Source: CADCVQ01 sp038260305 | GTDB lineage: Bacteria > Actinomycetota > Thermoleophilia > Solirubrobacterales > Solirubrobacteraceae | Direction of reading: 5' to 3' | NCBI GenBank assembly: GCA_038260305.1 | Contig: JBBSNY010000001.1 | Location: 310,001 to 374,000, forward strand | DNA length: 64,000 bases | Notes under the pieces: model-generated | Databases searched by the model: none | What the model saw: the letters and a program-made list of their open reading frames with translations, nothing else | Told to the model about the DNA's origin: nothing | Shown: positions 53,249 through 63,817 of the stretch, in pieces | Layout of the letters: every line of letters starts with the position of its first letter | How positions within the stretch are numbered: position 1 is the stretch's first letter | Translations under genes and position numbers: made by a program

Positions 53249-53775
53249 TTTGCCCTCCTCCGGGTCGATGCCGTGGCGGCGGACCGTCCCGAGTCCGCCG
53301 CACGCGGCCCGCGCGATCAACTCAGGTTGACATAGTGGGTCTTATCGAGCATTGATTCGGGCGCGTCCATCATCGGCGCCGTCGGGTAGCCGGCGTGGCC
53401 GAACTCTCGGTGATATCGAGCTCAGCAGCAAAGGGAGGGTCGCAGCAGCCTGGTCACAGGGGGTCTGCGGCCTCATAACCCTGGGCAGGGAGCGCTTGTG
53501 ACGGAGTCGACGGTGGTGCTCATCGGCGACCTCGCGGGAGAAGGGCCGCCCGTGAACTCGTCGCATGCCAGTTCGCCTTCGTTTCGTCGTGATCGAGCGC
53601 TGTCTCGCAGAGCAGAATGACTACGGGCGCGAGGTCGTGATCGTCGTGGACGTAGCAGTGGTCTGTGTCGCCTTCAAACAGCCAGCCGACGGTTCGGGCG
53701 GTCGGTGTACAGGCGCACCCGCCAGATCGGTCGCGGCGCGATCGCCAGTGGCGCGATCCGGCGTTGGGCGCGGTC
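53249..53775. other. 527-nt stretch without a convincing gene
   Basis: Open frames on both strands lack starts with ribosome sites and show mixed bias. The minus strand near 53570-53700 reads HDDHDLAPVVILLCETALDH in one frame, which might be a relic. Nothing recognised. Confidence 0.4.
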
Positions 53776-55941
53776 TTACGCCACGGGGCGCAGGTGGCGC
53801 AAGGGCCGGCCCTCGCGCAGCTCGCGCACGACACCCTCTACGAGCCCGTCGGTGTCGGCCCGCGCGCCGTCGGTGACCGCCGCGACGATCCCCCGCTTGC
53901 GCTGGATCAGCGTCGCCATCGTCTCGTCGATCGTGTTTGCGGCAAGCAGGTACCAGGCCGTGACGGCGTCGCGCTGACCGATGCGGTGGCAGCGATCCTC
54001 CGCCTGGTCGTGCATCGCGGGCGTCCACTCGAGCTCGAGGAAGGCGACGTTCGAGGCGCGCGTGAGCGTGATGCCCTGGGCGGCGACGCGCGTCGCGGCG
54101 ATCAGCAGCTGCGGGCCGTCATCGGCCTGAAACGCTGACACCGTCGCGTCGCGCGCCGGTGTCGAGTCGCGGCCGAGCAGGTGCGCGGCGTCGGGGAAGC
54201 GCGCGAGCACGGCCTCCTGGACCTCGACGTGGCGGGCGAACACGACGAGCGGCTCGCCGGACTCGAGGAAGTCGCCGATCCATGAAAGTGCGGCGCCGAG
54301 CTTGCCCCGAGCCGCGAGCCGCTGCAGCGTGCCGAGCTGGGCGAGGCGCTCGGCGCGCAGCGTCGCCGCGATCTTCGCGTTCAGCTCGCGCAGGTCCAGT
54401 GGCTGCGTGCGCAGCCACGCGACGACGTCGTCCTCCGCGAGGCGGTACTCGCGCTCGTTGCCGAGCGCGACCGGGACGACGACCTGACGCTTGGCGGGCA
54501 GCTGCGGCAGCACCTCGGACTTCAACCGGCGTACGAAGCAGCGCCGGCGCAGATGCCAGTGCAGGCGCTCCTCCGACAGCTCGCCGCGAAACTGGCGCGA
54601 GAACTGCGCGCCCGAGCCGAACTCCTTGAGGCGACCGATGACCCGCAGCTGCGACACGAGCTCGTCGGCGTGGTTGAGCACCGGCGTGCCGCTGAGCGCG
54701 AGCCGCAGCCCGTCGGTCGTCACCGCATCGGCGAGCTTGCGCACGGCCTTCGTGCGCTTCGCCTGCGGGTTCTTGACGTAGTGCGACTCGTCGATCACGA
54801 GCGCCCGCGGTCGTAGGCGGCCGAGCGCCTCGCGGTGCGCCGCGACGATCTCGTAGTTGAGGATCGTGATCTCTCCGGTCGGCGGCACGGCCATGCGGCC
54901 CTCGATCACCGTCACGCCGCGGTGCGGCAGCCACTTCGTCGCCTCGCGCTCCCAGTTGAGCTTCAGCGATGCCGGGCAGATGACGATCGCCGGAAACGCG
55001 CCGTCGGCCTCGATCGCGGCGAGCGCCTCGACGGTCTTGCCGAGCCCCTGCTCGTCGGCGATGAACGTCCGTCGCGCATCGAGCGCGTAGCGCACGCCGG
55101 CCCACTGAAACGGGGCGAGCTCGCCGCCGAGCACGGCGGCGACCGCGGCGATCGGCTCGTCGCTCGTCGCACGCGAGCGCCGGATCGCGACCATCGCCTC
55201 CTCGTGCTCGGCGCGCAGGCGATCCATCGTGAAGCGGCCGGGGCCGTCGATCGCGACGTCGTGTAGCGCGACGAACGCGTCGAGCGACTCGATGACCCAT
55301 GGGTCGACGGGCAGCGTGCGCCCGCGGTCCTCGGCGCCGGGCAGGGCGCCGAATGCCTTGCCGATCTCCGGGTCCCATAGGACGTCGAGGCGCAGGCGCT
55401 CGCCGTCGAAGGTGCGGGCCGCGGTCAGCCGCGCGGGCGGCGGCGGGTCCTCGCCCGACAGCAGCGCCTCGACGCAGCGGTTCGCGCCGGCGTCCAGGCG
55501 GGCGTTGTCCTCCTCGGCGAGCGCGGCCGCGCCGGCGGCGGTGAGCGGCGCGAGCAGCAGCCCGTCGCGCTCGACGAAGCCCGTCGTGAGCTCCTCCGGC
55601 GGCGTGCCGGCACGCGACTGCAGCACCCACCAGCCGCGGCCGTCGTGACGCACCGTCGAGACATGGCCGACCCAGCGGCGCTCTATCTGCCCGAGCCAGG
55701 CGTCGACCTCGGCGCTCGCCGTCAGGTCGGGGAAGCGCTCGAGCACCTCCGCGACGTGGACCCCGACCCAGTCGTCGACGGGTGCCCACCACTCGCGCGC
55801 ATCCCAGTCGAAGCGCCGCCCGGGGATGCCGCGTACGACGGCGACGATGTAGGCGTCGTAAGGAAAGGCGAGCACGACGATCTGGCCGCCGTCGTCACCG
55901 GCGCGCAGCTCGACGTTCGGGCGATCGGGGGCGAGCTCCAT
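53776..55941 (-). CDS. SNF2-family helicase/translocase
   Basis: 721 residues. The N-terminal ~250 include a segment like the HARP/ZRANB3-type DNA-binding region (FPYDAYIVAVVRGIPGRRFD, REWWAPVDDW). The ATPase core: Walker A ADEQGLGKTVEALA, Walker B as DESHYVKN, SGTPVLN, then helicase C ending QAEDRCHRIGQRDAVTAWYL. It is similar to SMARCAL1-type annealing helicases. TACCGT (complement of 55951-55956) ends 9 nt before ATG 55941: leaderless. Confidence 0.88.
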   Translation of the reverse strand: MELAPDRPNVELRAGDDGGQIVVLAFPYDAYIVAVVRGIPGRRFDWDAREWWAPVDDWVGVHVAEVLERFPDLTASAEVDAWLGQIERRWVGHVSTVRHDGRGWWVLQSRAGTPPEELTTGFVERDGLLLAPLTAAGAAALAEEDNARLDAGANRCVEALLSGEDPPPPARLTAARTFDGERLRLDVLWDPEIGKAFGALPGAEDRGRTLPVDPWVIESLDAFVALHDVAIDGPGRFTMDRLRAEHEEAMVAIRRSRATSDEPIAAVAAVLGGELAPFQWAGVRYALDARRTFIADEQGLGKTVEALAAIEADGAFPAIVICPASLKLNWEREATKWLPHRGVTVIEGRMAVPPTGEITILNYEIVAAHREALGRLRPRALVIDESHYVKNPQAKRTKAVRKLADAVTTDGLRLALSGTPVLNHADELVSQLRVIGRLKEFGSGAQFSRQFRGELSEERLHWHLRRRCFVRRLKSEVLPQLPAKRQVVVPVALGNEREYRLAEDDVVAWLRTQPLDLRELNAKIAATLRAERLAQLGTLQRLAARGKLGAALSWIGDFLESGEPLVVFARHVEVQEAVLARFPDAAHLLGRDSTPARDATVSAFQADDGPQLLIAATRVAAQGITLTRASNVAFLELEWTPAMHDQAEDRCHRIGQRDAVTAWYLLAANTIDETMATLIQRKRGIVAAVTDGARADTDGLVEGVVRELREGRPLRHLRPVA

Positions 55942-55950
55942 CGGGCGTGG

Positions 55951-55980
55951 ACGGTAGCGAGCGCGGTGGCGGCGTAACGT
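55951..55980. promoter_or_regulatory. Divergent leaderless promoter pair
   Basis: TACCGT on the minus strand (55951-55956) and TAACGT on the plus strand (55975-55980) drive the helicase and the small coiled-coil gene from a 48-nt gap. Each ends 9 nt before its ATG. Confidence 0.6.
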
Positions 55981-55989
55981 CTGTGAACC

Positions 55990-56190
55990 ATGGCCTCCGA
56001 GCACGACCGCACCGAGGAGCTGCGCGAGCTCGCGCGCTTCGCTCGCAGCCGCCGCGACCTCTACCGGGCGCGCACCTCCGGCCCGCGCGAGACGAGCGCG
56101 ACGCGCCTGCGCGAGCTCGAGCGCCTGAGCGAACAGGCGCAGGCGCGGCTGGCGGCGTATGTCGCGCAGCGGGAGGCTAGCGGCGGGTAG
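55990..56190 (+). CDS. Small coiled-coil protein
   Basis: 66 residues, highly charged single helix pair (RTEELRELARFARSRRDLYR, RLRELERLSEQAQARLAAYV). No membrane segment. Shares its promoter region with the SNF2 helicase, so it could be a partner. TAACGT ends 9 nt before the ATG. Confidence 0.65.
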   Translation: MASEHDRTEELRELARFARSRRDLYRARTSGPRETSATRLRELERLSEQAQARLAAYVAQREASGG

Positions 56191-56341
56191 TGGCGCGCAT
56201 GGCGACTGCCGTCGGGCACCGCTGTGCGGTCTGGACGCGCGGCGGGTGTGGGAAGCCGCCACCCAGGGTGCCTTCCGCCGGTGCGAGAGACGGGCGACGC
56301 TGCGGGTAAGCCCCAGACAACGATCTTCCAGGAGCCGGAGC

Positions 56342-57193
<852 letters not shown>

Positions 57194-57362
57194 CCTCGCC
57201 GCCGGACCGTCATCGGGTGTCCGACGGCGGGACGCTGCGCTGCGTCCACGACCTCACCGACGGATGCCCGCCGGGCGCCCTCGACCCGCCCGTCCCCACG
57301 CGAGTGACCGCGGCTCGCTGAGGCTGCCGCGGATTCGCGCCCGGCGTCCGGGCCCGCGAGGC

Positions 57363-57962
57363 TCAGGCGAGCGCCGATGGGTGCAGGAGCGGCCGCCATC
57401 CGGCGCGCATCGCGGCGACGGTCGAGGGCGGCGTGAGCACCGTGACGTGGTTGGACGGAAACGCGCGGCGCTCGTCGTAGCCCCCGTGCGTCCACGCGCG
57501 CAACTCGCCGCCGACGACGAGCCAGGGGCGCCCGTCGAGGCTCACCATCGCGCCGAGCGGAAGCTCCGCACATGCGCGTGCCGCGTGCGCGCCGTGCGTT
57601 CGCTCGCGGTGCAGCCGCGCGTCGAGGTCCGGGAGGCGCGCGTCGCCCGGATGACGCTCGCGCCAGGCCTGGTGGAACGCGGTGGCGGCGGCGCGGCGGC
57701 ACTCGTGGCAGGGCCGATGTCCCGCCGCGCAGGCGGTCGCCTCGTCGAGGAAGAACAGCTCGGTGTACTGCCCCGGCTGCATGAGCGGCCCTCGCCGTCG
57801 GCCCTTGAACTCGAGCACACAAGTGATCCAGCGCTCGAGCTGCCAGCGCCGGACGAGCTCGCCGCGCGCGTCGACGAGGCACCCGCGGTTGCCCATCAGC
57901 ATGCCGCGGGCCGGGTCCGCTTCGAGGACGCCGAACGGCGAGACGCGGTTGCGCAGGGTCAT
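57363..57962 (-). CDS. Conserved protein with Ada-like CxxC motif
   Basis: 199 residues. MTLRNRVSPFGVLEADPARG and MLMGNRGCLVDARGELVRRW begin a family found in several bacterial phyla but never characterised to my knowledge. GHRPCHECRRAAATAFHQAW resembles the zinc-binding CxxCR of the Ada N-terminal domain, suggesting a zinc- or DNA-related role. The start is ATG 57962. It is 14 nt downstream of the transporter gene on the same strand. Confidence 0.72.
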   Translation of the reverse strand: MTLRNRVSPFGVLEADPARGMLMGNRGCLVDARGELVRRWQLERWITCVLEFKGRRRGPLMQPGQYTELFFLDEATACAAGHRPCHECRRAAATAFHQAWRERHPGDARLPDLDARLHRERTHGAHAARACAELPLGAMVSLDGRPWLVVGGELRAWTHGGYDERRAFPSNHVTVLTPPSTVAAMRAGWRPLLHPSALA

Positions 57963-57976
57963 CGATGCGGGCGCGG

Positions 57977-58459
57977 CTACGCGGTCGCGTCCGCCGCCAC
58001 CGGCGACGGGATGACCGACGGCGCCGACGTCCGCGCGCGCGGCGCGGCGTGCGCGCGCGCCTGCAGGCGGCAGAACAGCAGGATCCCGCCAACGAGGCCG
58101 ATCGTCGTCGGGATGCCCCACCAGATGCCCTGCCCGAGTTGCGTCGCGATCGGGCCGGGGCAGGCGCCGGAGACGCCCCAGCCGATGCCGAACAGCAGGC
58201 TGCCGACGACGTGGCGGCGCTCGGGCTTGACCGGCTCCCACTCGACGCGCTCGCCCGTCAGCAGCGCGCGCGGGGCGCGCTTGCGCAGGATCCGCAGGCC
58301 GATGAAGGCCGTCGTCACCGCAGCGAAGAAGAACAGGAACAGGTAGGCGCTCTGAAACAGCAGGCCCGCGCGGATGACGTCGGGGCTCGTCATGCCCGAC
58401 CACGACAGGACGACGCCGAACACGATGCCGATCAACGCTCCCGCAACGCGCGTCGACAT
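57977..58459 (-). CDS. YeeE/YedE-type membrane transporter, second half
   Basis: 160 residues, four to five membrane helices. GIGWGVSGACPGP holds the conserved Cys of sulfur-compound transporters. Starts at ATG 58459 overlapping the stop of the first half (TGATG). The pair together equals one YeeE-like thiosulfate/sulfur channel. Confidence 0.85.
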   Translation of the reverse strand: MSTRVAGALIGIVFGVVLSWSGMTSPDVIRAGLLFQSAYLFLFFFAAVTTAFIGLRILRKRAPRALLTGERVEWEPVKPERRHVVGSLLFGIGWGVSGACPGPIATQLGQGIWWGIPTTIGLVGGILLFCRLQARAHAAPRARTSAPSVIPSPVAADATA

Positions 58460-58923
58460 CAGATCACCGCGTCGATGAGGAGGGAGACGACGATCCCGGT
58501 TACGAAGAACGTCATCGTGGCGACGAGGCTCGCGGGGGAGAGCATCGCGTTGCCGCTGAGCCCGTTGCCCGACGTGCAGCCGCCGGCGATCTTCGTTCCG
58601 AGGCCGATCAGCACGCCGCAGACGAGCAGGATCCCGACGATCAGCAGCGTGCCGCTCGTGCCGTGAAAGGTGTCGGTCATCCAGCCGTAGCCGTGGAAGT
58701 CCGGCCCACCGGCGATGAGCGCGAACGCGGCGGCCCCTCCGATGAGGCCGAACAGCACCCAGCCGAACGGCCCGAACGACAGCTTGCCCGCCGCGACGGT
58801 GTCCACGACGTCCGACCAGGCGCCCATGACGCCAAGGCGCTCGTTCATGAGCCAGCGCATCGCGACGACGCACAGGCCGAGAATCGGGCCCCCGATCCAC
58901 CAAGCAAGTTGAGCGTGCAGCAT
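58459..58923 (-). CDS. YeeE/YedE-type membrane transporter, first half
   Basis: 154 residues, four to five helices. IAGGCTSGNGLSG is the signature Cys motif of the family. An AAGGGA ribosome site sits 5 nt before ATG 58923. No persulfide dioxygenase, rhodanese or CstR/BigR gene is seen beside it, although these are the usual neighbours. Confidence 0.88.
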   Translation of the reverse strand: MLHAQLAWWIGGPILGLCVVAMRWLMNERLGVMGAWSDVVDTVAAGKLSFGPFGWVLFGLIGGAAAFALIAGGPDFHGYGWMTDTFHGTSGTLLIVGILLVCGVLIGLGTKIAGGCTSGNGLSGNAMLSPASLVATMTFFVTGIVVSLLIDAVI

Positions 58924-58949
58924 GACGGTCCCTTGTCGATACTGGTGAT

Positions 58950-58961
58950 AGCCGATCGGCT
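58950..58961. promoter_or_regulatory. AGCCGATCGGCT palindrome upstream of the transporter genes
   Basis: A perfect 12-bp palindrome 27 nt before ATG 58923, with TATCGA-like half-sites on both sides. A likely operator for a regulator not encoded nearby. Confidence 0.45.
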
Positions 58962-59182
58962 TTGTGAGGATATCGAGTCGGCCTGGCGCGCCCGTGGGTC
59001 GGCGAGGTACTGAGGACCATGAACAAGCGAGTTCTGGGCATTCGGCTTGAGGAACGCGTACTTTTCGCCCCTCGGTCTCGCCCCCTTTAGATCCGCGACT
59101 TCGATTGGTAGATATGGACCTTCAACGGACTCGCTGCGCGTTCCCCAGCCGCATCGCCGATCAGAAAGACGGTGGCCAGCCA

Positions 59183-60448
59183 ATGCCTGCCCTGACCTCA
59201 CCCGCCCGCCTCCTGACCACGTGCACCGGCGTACTCGGGGCACTGGTGCTCGCGCTCACGCCCGCCGTCGCCGACGCGACCTCGCCCCCGGTCACGGTGC
59301 AGGCCGCGGCCGCGAACGCCGCGTTCCTCGCCTACGCGCCCGCGCCGCCGAGCGCGAAGGCGCTGTGCCTCGTCGACACCGGCGTCAACGCTGCCCCTGA
59401 TGTCGCGCCGGGCCTCGTTTCGGCGACGGCGCTCGACGGTGGGCCGGGCACCGACGTCGACCCACTGACGCACGGGACGATCGACGCCGCCGTCGCCGGC
59501 GGGTCTGGCGCAGGCGTTCTCGGCGCCTGGCCGCAGCTCAAGATCGTCTCGGTCAGAGCGACCGACGTCCCCAGCCCGGGACAGTCGCCGAGCTTCCAGT
59601 TCAACGACTACGTCAACGGAATCAACCAGTGCTCCAGAGAGGTTGCCGGAGCTCAGATCGTCGCGATCGATCTGCCGCTCTCGTCGATCATCCAGCCGAC
59701 GCCGGACCAGAGGGACGCGTTCACCGCTGCCGTCAACCAGGCTAAGGCGAAGGGGATCTCGATCCTGGCCGCCGCCGGCAACGAGCCCGGCCCCGTGCGC
59801 CTGCCAGCCAGCCAGCCCGGCATCTTCGCCGTCGGCGCCGGCGACGCCAACAACGCCGCATGCGACTTCAGTGCCAGCACCGGGCTCACGTTCTACGCGC
59901 CCGGCTGCGGCATCGACCAGATCAACACGATGGGGGAGACGTTCTGCTGCGGCAATGGCACCTCGCAGGCCTCCGCATTCGCTGCCGGCGTCCTCGTCGC
60001 CCTCCGCTCCTACGCGCCGGCGCTCCCGGCCGAAGCGGCGGTGCAGTTCATGCTCTCGACGACCCACAACGGGCACCTCGACGCCGCCGCCGCGTTCCGC
60101 GCTGCCGGGCTCGGCGCGATCGTCGACGCCGGTACAGCGGCGATCCCCAAGGCGCCGGTTACGCAGCCGCCAGCCGTTGCACCGCCGGCGAAGGTGCGTC
60201 GCGTGCCACGGCCCAGCGTCCGCAGTGTGACCTGGCACCGCGGTGTGTTGCAGATCGCACTGAAGAGCCTTCCCAAGGGGGTGCGCTTGCACGCCAAGGT
60301 TACCTTCGCGCGCGGCAAGTCGCTGTACCTCGCGACGGCGCATGTGCGCCTTCGCGCACGGACGCGGCCGCCGAAGTCCGTGCAGCTTCGCTTCACTCGT
60401 GACGGCGCGTCGAGCGCTACCGTCTCGCGGAGGGTCAAACGCCGATGA
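59183..60448 (+). CDS. Secreted subtilisin-like (S8) protease
   Basis: 421 residues with a signal peptide (VLGALVLALTPAVADA). The catalytic triad is visible: Asp in LCLVDTGVNAAPD, His in PLTHGTIDAAVAGG, Ser in GNGTSQASAFAAGVLVAL; the oxyanion Asn is in AAAGNEPGPVRLP. Four Cys near the Ser (AACDF, PGCGI, ETFCCGNG) may lock the site. The last ~90 residues are the basic beta-rich tail ending RRVKRR. ATG 59183 begins the signal peptide. Overlaps the next gene by 4 nt. Confidence 0.85.
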   Translation: MPALTSPARLLTTCTGVLGALVLALTPAVADATSPPVTVQAAAANAAFLAYAPAPPSAKALCLVDTGVNAAPDVAPGLVSATALDGGPGTDVDPLTHGTIDAAVAGGSGAGVLGAWPQLKIVSVRATDVPSPGQSPSFQFNDYVNGINQCSREVAGAQIVAIDLPLSSIIQPTPDQRDAFTAAVNQAKAKGISILAAAGNEPGPVRLPASQPGIFAVGAGDANNAACDFSASTGLTFYAPGCGIDQINTMGETFCCGNGTSQASAFAAGVLVALRSYAPALPAEAAVQFMLSTTHNGHLDAAAAFRAAGLGAIVDAGTAAIPKAPVTQPPAVAPPAKVRRVPRPSVRSVTWHRGVLQIALKSLPKGVRLHAKVTFARGKSLYLATAHVRLRARTRPPKSVQLRFTRDGASSATVSRRVKRR

Positions 60449-61980
60449 AGCAAGCCGTCCTCAGGGCCCTCGGGCTCGCCGCCACGACTGCTGCGTGCCT
60501 GGCGCTGCCCTCCTGTCCTGCCCTCGCGGGCGGCTACGTCGTCAATGCCTGTAGCCCAACCACATCATCCGGCCTGTGGACACCGACTAACACGTTCCCG
60601 GCCGCATTCGCGACCGGGAACCAGTGCGGTGGACCCGCCGTCGGATCCACCGACGGCGGCCACCAAGGCGCCCTGTACGCCGAGGACGTCCTCAACTCGC
60701 CAGCGAGCATTCCCGATGGTGCTCGCGCCGGCTGGACGCTTACCGCCCCGACGGGCACGACGATCACGGCGATCAGCTACTACCGCAGCGTGCACGCCTA
60801 CAACGACCAGGATCTGATCTCGGGCATCTTCGACGCCGCCGGGACACCGCTTGAACAGTGCAAGATCCCCTGGCCCTTCGTCGCCGGCAGCAGCATCGAT
60901 TGCGACAAGATCAACGACGAGGCACCCGTGACTTTCACGGGACTCAGCACCAGCAGTCTCTTTCTCGGCATCATGTGCCGCATCGTCCGGCCCGTGATCG
61001 CCTGCGGGGCTGGAGGTGCGCCGCTGCACGCTGTGACGGCGGCCCTCTACTCAGCTCGTGTGACCCTCTCGGAGAGCGGCGCTCCGACGCTCAGCAACGC
61101 TGGCGGGACCCTGTGGGGCGGGGGCATTGTGTCCGGCGTGGCCCCCGTGACGTTTGCAGCGAGCGACGCCAGCGGCATCCAGGACCAGCAGGTCCGCAGC
61201 GATGCTGGGCAGATCCTGATCTCCGTGCCGCAGGCGTGTGATTTCACGCAGGCGCCACCCTGCCCGCAGCAGCCCGCCGGGACGTTGAATGTCGATACGA
61301 GTCGTGTCGCGGATGGGGTGCATACGTTCACCGTCGTCGTGACCGATCCGGCCGCCAACAGCCAGCTGGCGACCTCGCCGCCGGTCGTCGTGGACAACAA
61401 CGGGCCGCCGCCGCCGTCGCTGACGGCGACCGCGCACGGGTCGGGGTCGAACGTGATCGCGTTGTCGTGGCGCAACCCGGCGAGTGCGCCGGCGCCGATC
61501 ACGCAGGCGATGGTTCAGCTGTGTCAGGCGACGTGTCCGGCGGCGACGAGGATCAGCGCGTCGGGGGCCGCGCAGATCACCGCGCCCGGCCCTGGCCTCT
61601 ACAGCGTGCACCTGTGGCTGCTCGACTCGCAGGGCCGCGGAGGGCCGCACAACGCTGCGCTTGCCAGCGTCACCGTGCCCGCGCAGTCTGGGACGGCGCC
61701 GATCCCGGGCGCCGGTAAGCACACGAAGGTCGCGGCGGTCATCAAGGGTCGGCGGATGCGGGTCAGCGGGACGATCATGCGCAGCGGCCGTGTCCGCGTG
61801 AGCTGGCGTTCGAAGTCCGCAGGGCACACGCGCGGCGCAGGCAGCCGTGTCGTCACGATCCGCAAGCACGCGATCGCGTTGACGTTCACCCTCAGCGCTC
61901 GGGCGCGGCGTGGCACGACGCGGATCGTGGTGCGCTCGGGCAGCCGCATCGTCGCGCAAGCCCGCGCACGTCGCGGCTGA
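60445..61980 (+). CDS. Large secreted Ig-like multidomain protein
   Basis: 511 residues. Signal peptide (GLAATTAACLALPSCPALA), a Cys-containing ~190-residue N-domain (CSPTTSSGLWTPTNTF), then Ig/fibronectin-like modules (TFAASDASGIQDQQVRSDAG, RVADGVHTFTVVVTDPAANS) and a basic C-terminal domain ending ARARRG. ATG 60445 overlaps the subtilase stop (ATGA), so both are made together; it may be the protease's substrate, partner or co-displayed adhesin. Confidence 0.75.
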   Translation: MKQAVLRALGLAATTAACLALPSCPALAGGYVVNACSPTTSSGLWTPTNTFPAAFATGNQCGGPAVGSTDGGHQGALYAEDVLNSPASIPDGARAGWTLTAPTGTTITAISYYRSVHAYNDQDLISGIFDAAGTPLEQCKIPWPFVAGSSIDCDKINDEAPVTFTGLSTSSLFLGIMCRIVRPVIACGAGGAPLHAVTAALYSARVTLSESGAPTLSNAGGTLWGGGIVSGVAPVTFAASDASGIQDQQVRSDAGQILISVPQACDFTQAPPCPQQPAGTLNVDTSRVADGVHTFTVVVTDPAANSQLATSPPVVVDNNGPPPPSLTATAHGSGSNVIALSWRNPASAPAPITQAMVQLCQATCPAATRISASGAAQITAPGPGLYSVHLWLLDSQGRGGPHNAALASVTVPAQSGTAPIPGAGKHTKVAAVIKGRRMRVSGTIMRSGRVRVSWRSKSAGHTRGAGSRVVTIRKHAIALTFTLSARARRGTTRIVVRSGSRIVAQARARRG

Positions 61981-62043
61981 TCCTCCGCCGCTTCACATCC
62001 CTGGTGCGGCCGCCACACCCGGGCGCCGGTCCCCCGACGCCCG

Positions 62044-63810
62044 TCAGGCCGTGGTGAGCTCCGACTCCGCGCCGTCCACGCCGAGCACGAGCTGGGCGTA
62101 GCGCCCGCCGAGGCTCAGCAGCTCCTCGTGCGTGCCGCGCTCGGCGATCCGGCCGCGATCGAGCACGACGATCTCGTCGGCGTCGCGAACGGTCGACAGG
62201 CGGTGGGCGATGGCGATCGTCGTGCGGCCCTCGGCGAGCTGGTCGAGGGCCTCCTGAACGAGGCGCTCGGTACCGGAGTCCAGCGCCGACGTGGCCTCGT
62301 CGAGTACGAGCACGGGCGGGTTGCGCAGGATCGTGCGGGCGATCGCGATGCGCTGCTTCTCGCCGCCGGAGAAGCGGTAGCCGCGCTCGCCGACCACGGT
62401 GTCGTAGCCGTCGGGGAGCGACGCGATGAGGTCGTGGATGCGCGCCGCGCGGGCGGCGGCGACGAGCTCCGCGTCGGTCGCATCGGGCCGCGCGAAGCGC
62501 AGGTTGTCGGCGATCGTCGAGTGAAAGAGGTAGGTCTCCTGGGAGACGAGGCCGACGGTCTGAGCAAGCGACGCGAACGACAGGTCGCGCACGTCGACCC
62601 CATCGATGACGACGCGACCGCCGGTGACGTCATAGAGGCGGGAGACGAGGTAGCCGAGCGTCGTCTTGCCCGAGCCGGTCTCGCCGACGATCGCCGTCTT
62701 CGTGCCGGGCGCGACGACGAGGTCGACGCCCGCGAGCGTGCGCACCCCGCCCTCCTCGTACTGGAAGGAGACGTTCTCGAAGCGGACCTCGCCGACGACG
62801 CGCGCCGGTTCGAGCTCGACCGCGCCGGCGCGTTCGGTGATGTCGATCGGTAGGTCGAGGTACTCGAAGATGCGATCGAACAGCGCGCGCGACGTCTGGA
62901 TCTCGAGGCCGACGTTCAGCAGCGAGCCGATCGGAAACAGCAGCCGCGTCTGCAACGTCGTGAAGGCGACGACCGTGCCGATCGTGACCGTCGATGAGCC
63001 GCTCGCGATCGTCAGGCCGGCGAAGAGATAGACGAAGGCGGGCATGATCGCGAAGCTCATCTGCACGATCGACATCCGCCAGCGGCCGGCCATGCGCGAC
63101 TGCACCTCGAGGTTCGCGAGCTGCTCGGACTCGGCGCTGAAGCGCGCCGCGAGCTCGTCGGAGCGGCCCATCGTCTTGCCGAGCAGGACGCCCGATACCG
63201 ATAGGGACTCCTCGACGAGCGAGCTGATGTCGGCGAGCCGACCCTGCTTCTTGGAGGTGATCCGCTTGCGCTCGTTGCCGACGCGGCGCGTGAGCCAGAC
63301 GAAGAACGGAAGCAGCGCGAGGCTCATCGCGGCCAGGCGCCAGTCGAGGATCAGCATCGCGACGATCGTCGTGAGGACGGTCGTGAAGTTCGAGACGATC
63401 GACGTCGCCGTCGTCGTGACGACGTTCTGCACGCCGCCGATGTCGTTCGAGATCCGCGACTGCACCTCGCCCGTGCGCGTACGCGTGAAGAACGCGAGCG
63501 ACAGGCGCTGCAGGTGGCGGTAGACCGCGGTGCGCAGGTCGTGCATGACGCGCTGGCCGACGAGGTTCGAGAGCCACGTCTGGCCGACCCCGATGATGCC
63601 AGTCGCGATCGAGATCGCGACCATGCCGCCGACGAGCCACACGAGCAGCGTCGTGTCGCCCTTCGGGATCGCGACGTCGAGCACCTCGCGCAGCAGGAAC
63701 GGAGTGACCATGCCCAGCCCCGCACTGATCGCGATCAGGCCGAGGACCGTGCCGAGCCGCATCCGATAGGGCCGGAAGAGCCTGCCGATGCGCTTGGTCT
63801 GGTCGTTCAC
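62044..63810 (-). CDS. ABC exporter, fused membrane and ATPase domains
   Basis: 588 residues, a half-transporter that should dimerise. Six helices in ~25-310 (LGLIAISAGLGMVTPFLLRE, SLAFFTRTRTGEVQSRISND). ATPase: Walker A AIVGETGSGKTTLGY, Q-loop VGLVSQETYLF, signature YRFSGGEKQRIAIAR, Walker B PVLVLDEATSALD, H-loop IAIAHRLST. Lipid or multidrug export. GTG 63810 is chosen because TAGAAT ends 7 nt upstream. Confidence 0.92.
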   Translation of the reverse strand: MNDQTKRIGRLFRPYRMRLGTVLGLIAISAGLGMVTPFLLREVLDVAIPKGDTTLLVWLVGGMVAISIATGIIGVGQTWLSNLVGQRVMHDLRTAVYRHLQRLSLAFFTRTRTGEVQSRISNDIGGVQNVVTTTATSIVSNFTTVLTTIVAMLILDWRLAAMSLALLPFFVWLTRRVGNERKRITSKKQGRLADISSLVEESLSVSGVLLGKTMGRSDELAARFSAESEQLANLEVQSRMAGRWRMSIVQMSFAIMPAFVYLFAGLTIASGSSTVTIGTVVAFTTLQTRLLFPIGSLLNVGLEIQTSRALFDRIFEYLDLPIDITERAGAVELEPARVVGEVRFENVSFQYEEGGVRTLAGVDLVVAPGTKTAIVGETGSGKTTLGYLVSRLYDVTGGRVVIDGVDVRDLSFASLAQTVGLVSQETYLFHSTIADNLRFARPDATDAELVAAARAARIHDLIASLPDGYDTVVGERGYRFSGGEKQRIAIARTILRNPPVLVLDEATSALDSGTERLVQEALDQLAEGRTTIAIAHRLSTVRDADEIVVLDRGRIAERGTHEELLSLGGRYAQLVLGVDGAESELTTA

Positions 63811-63817
63811 ACTCCGC

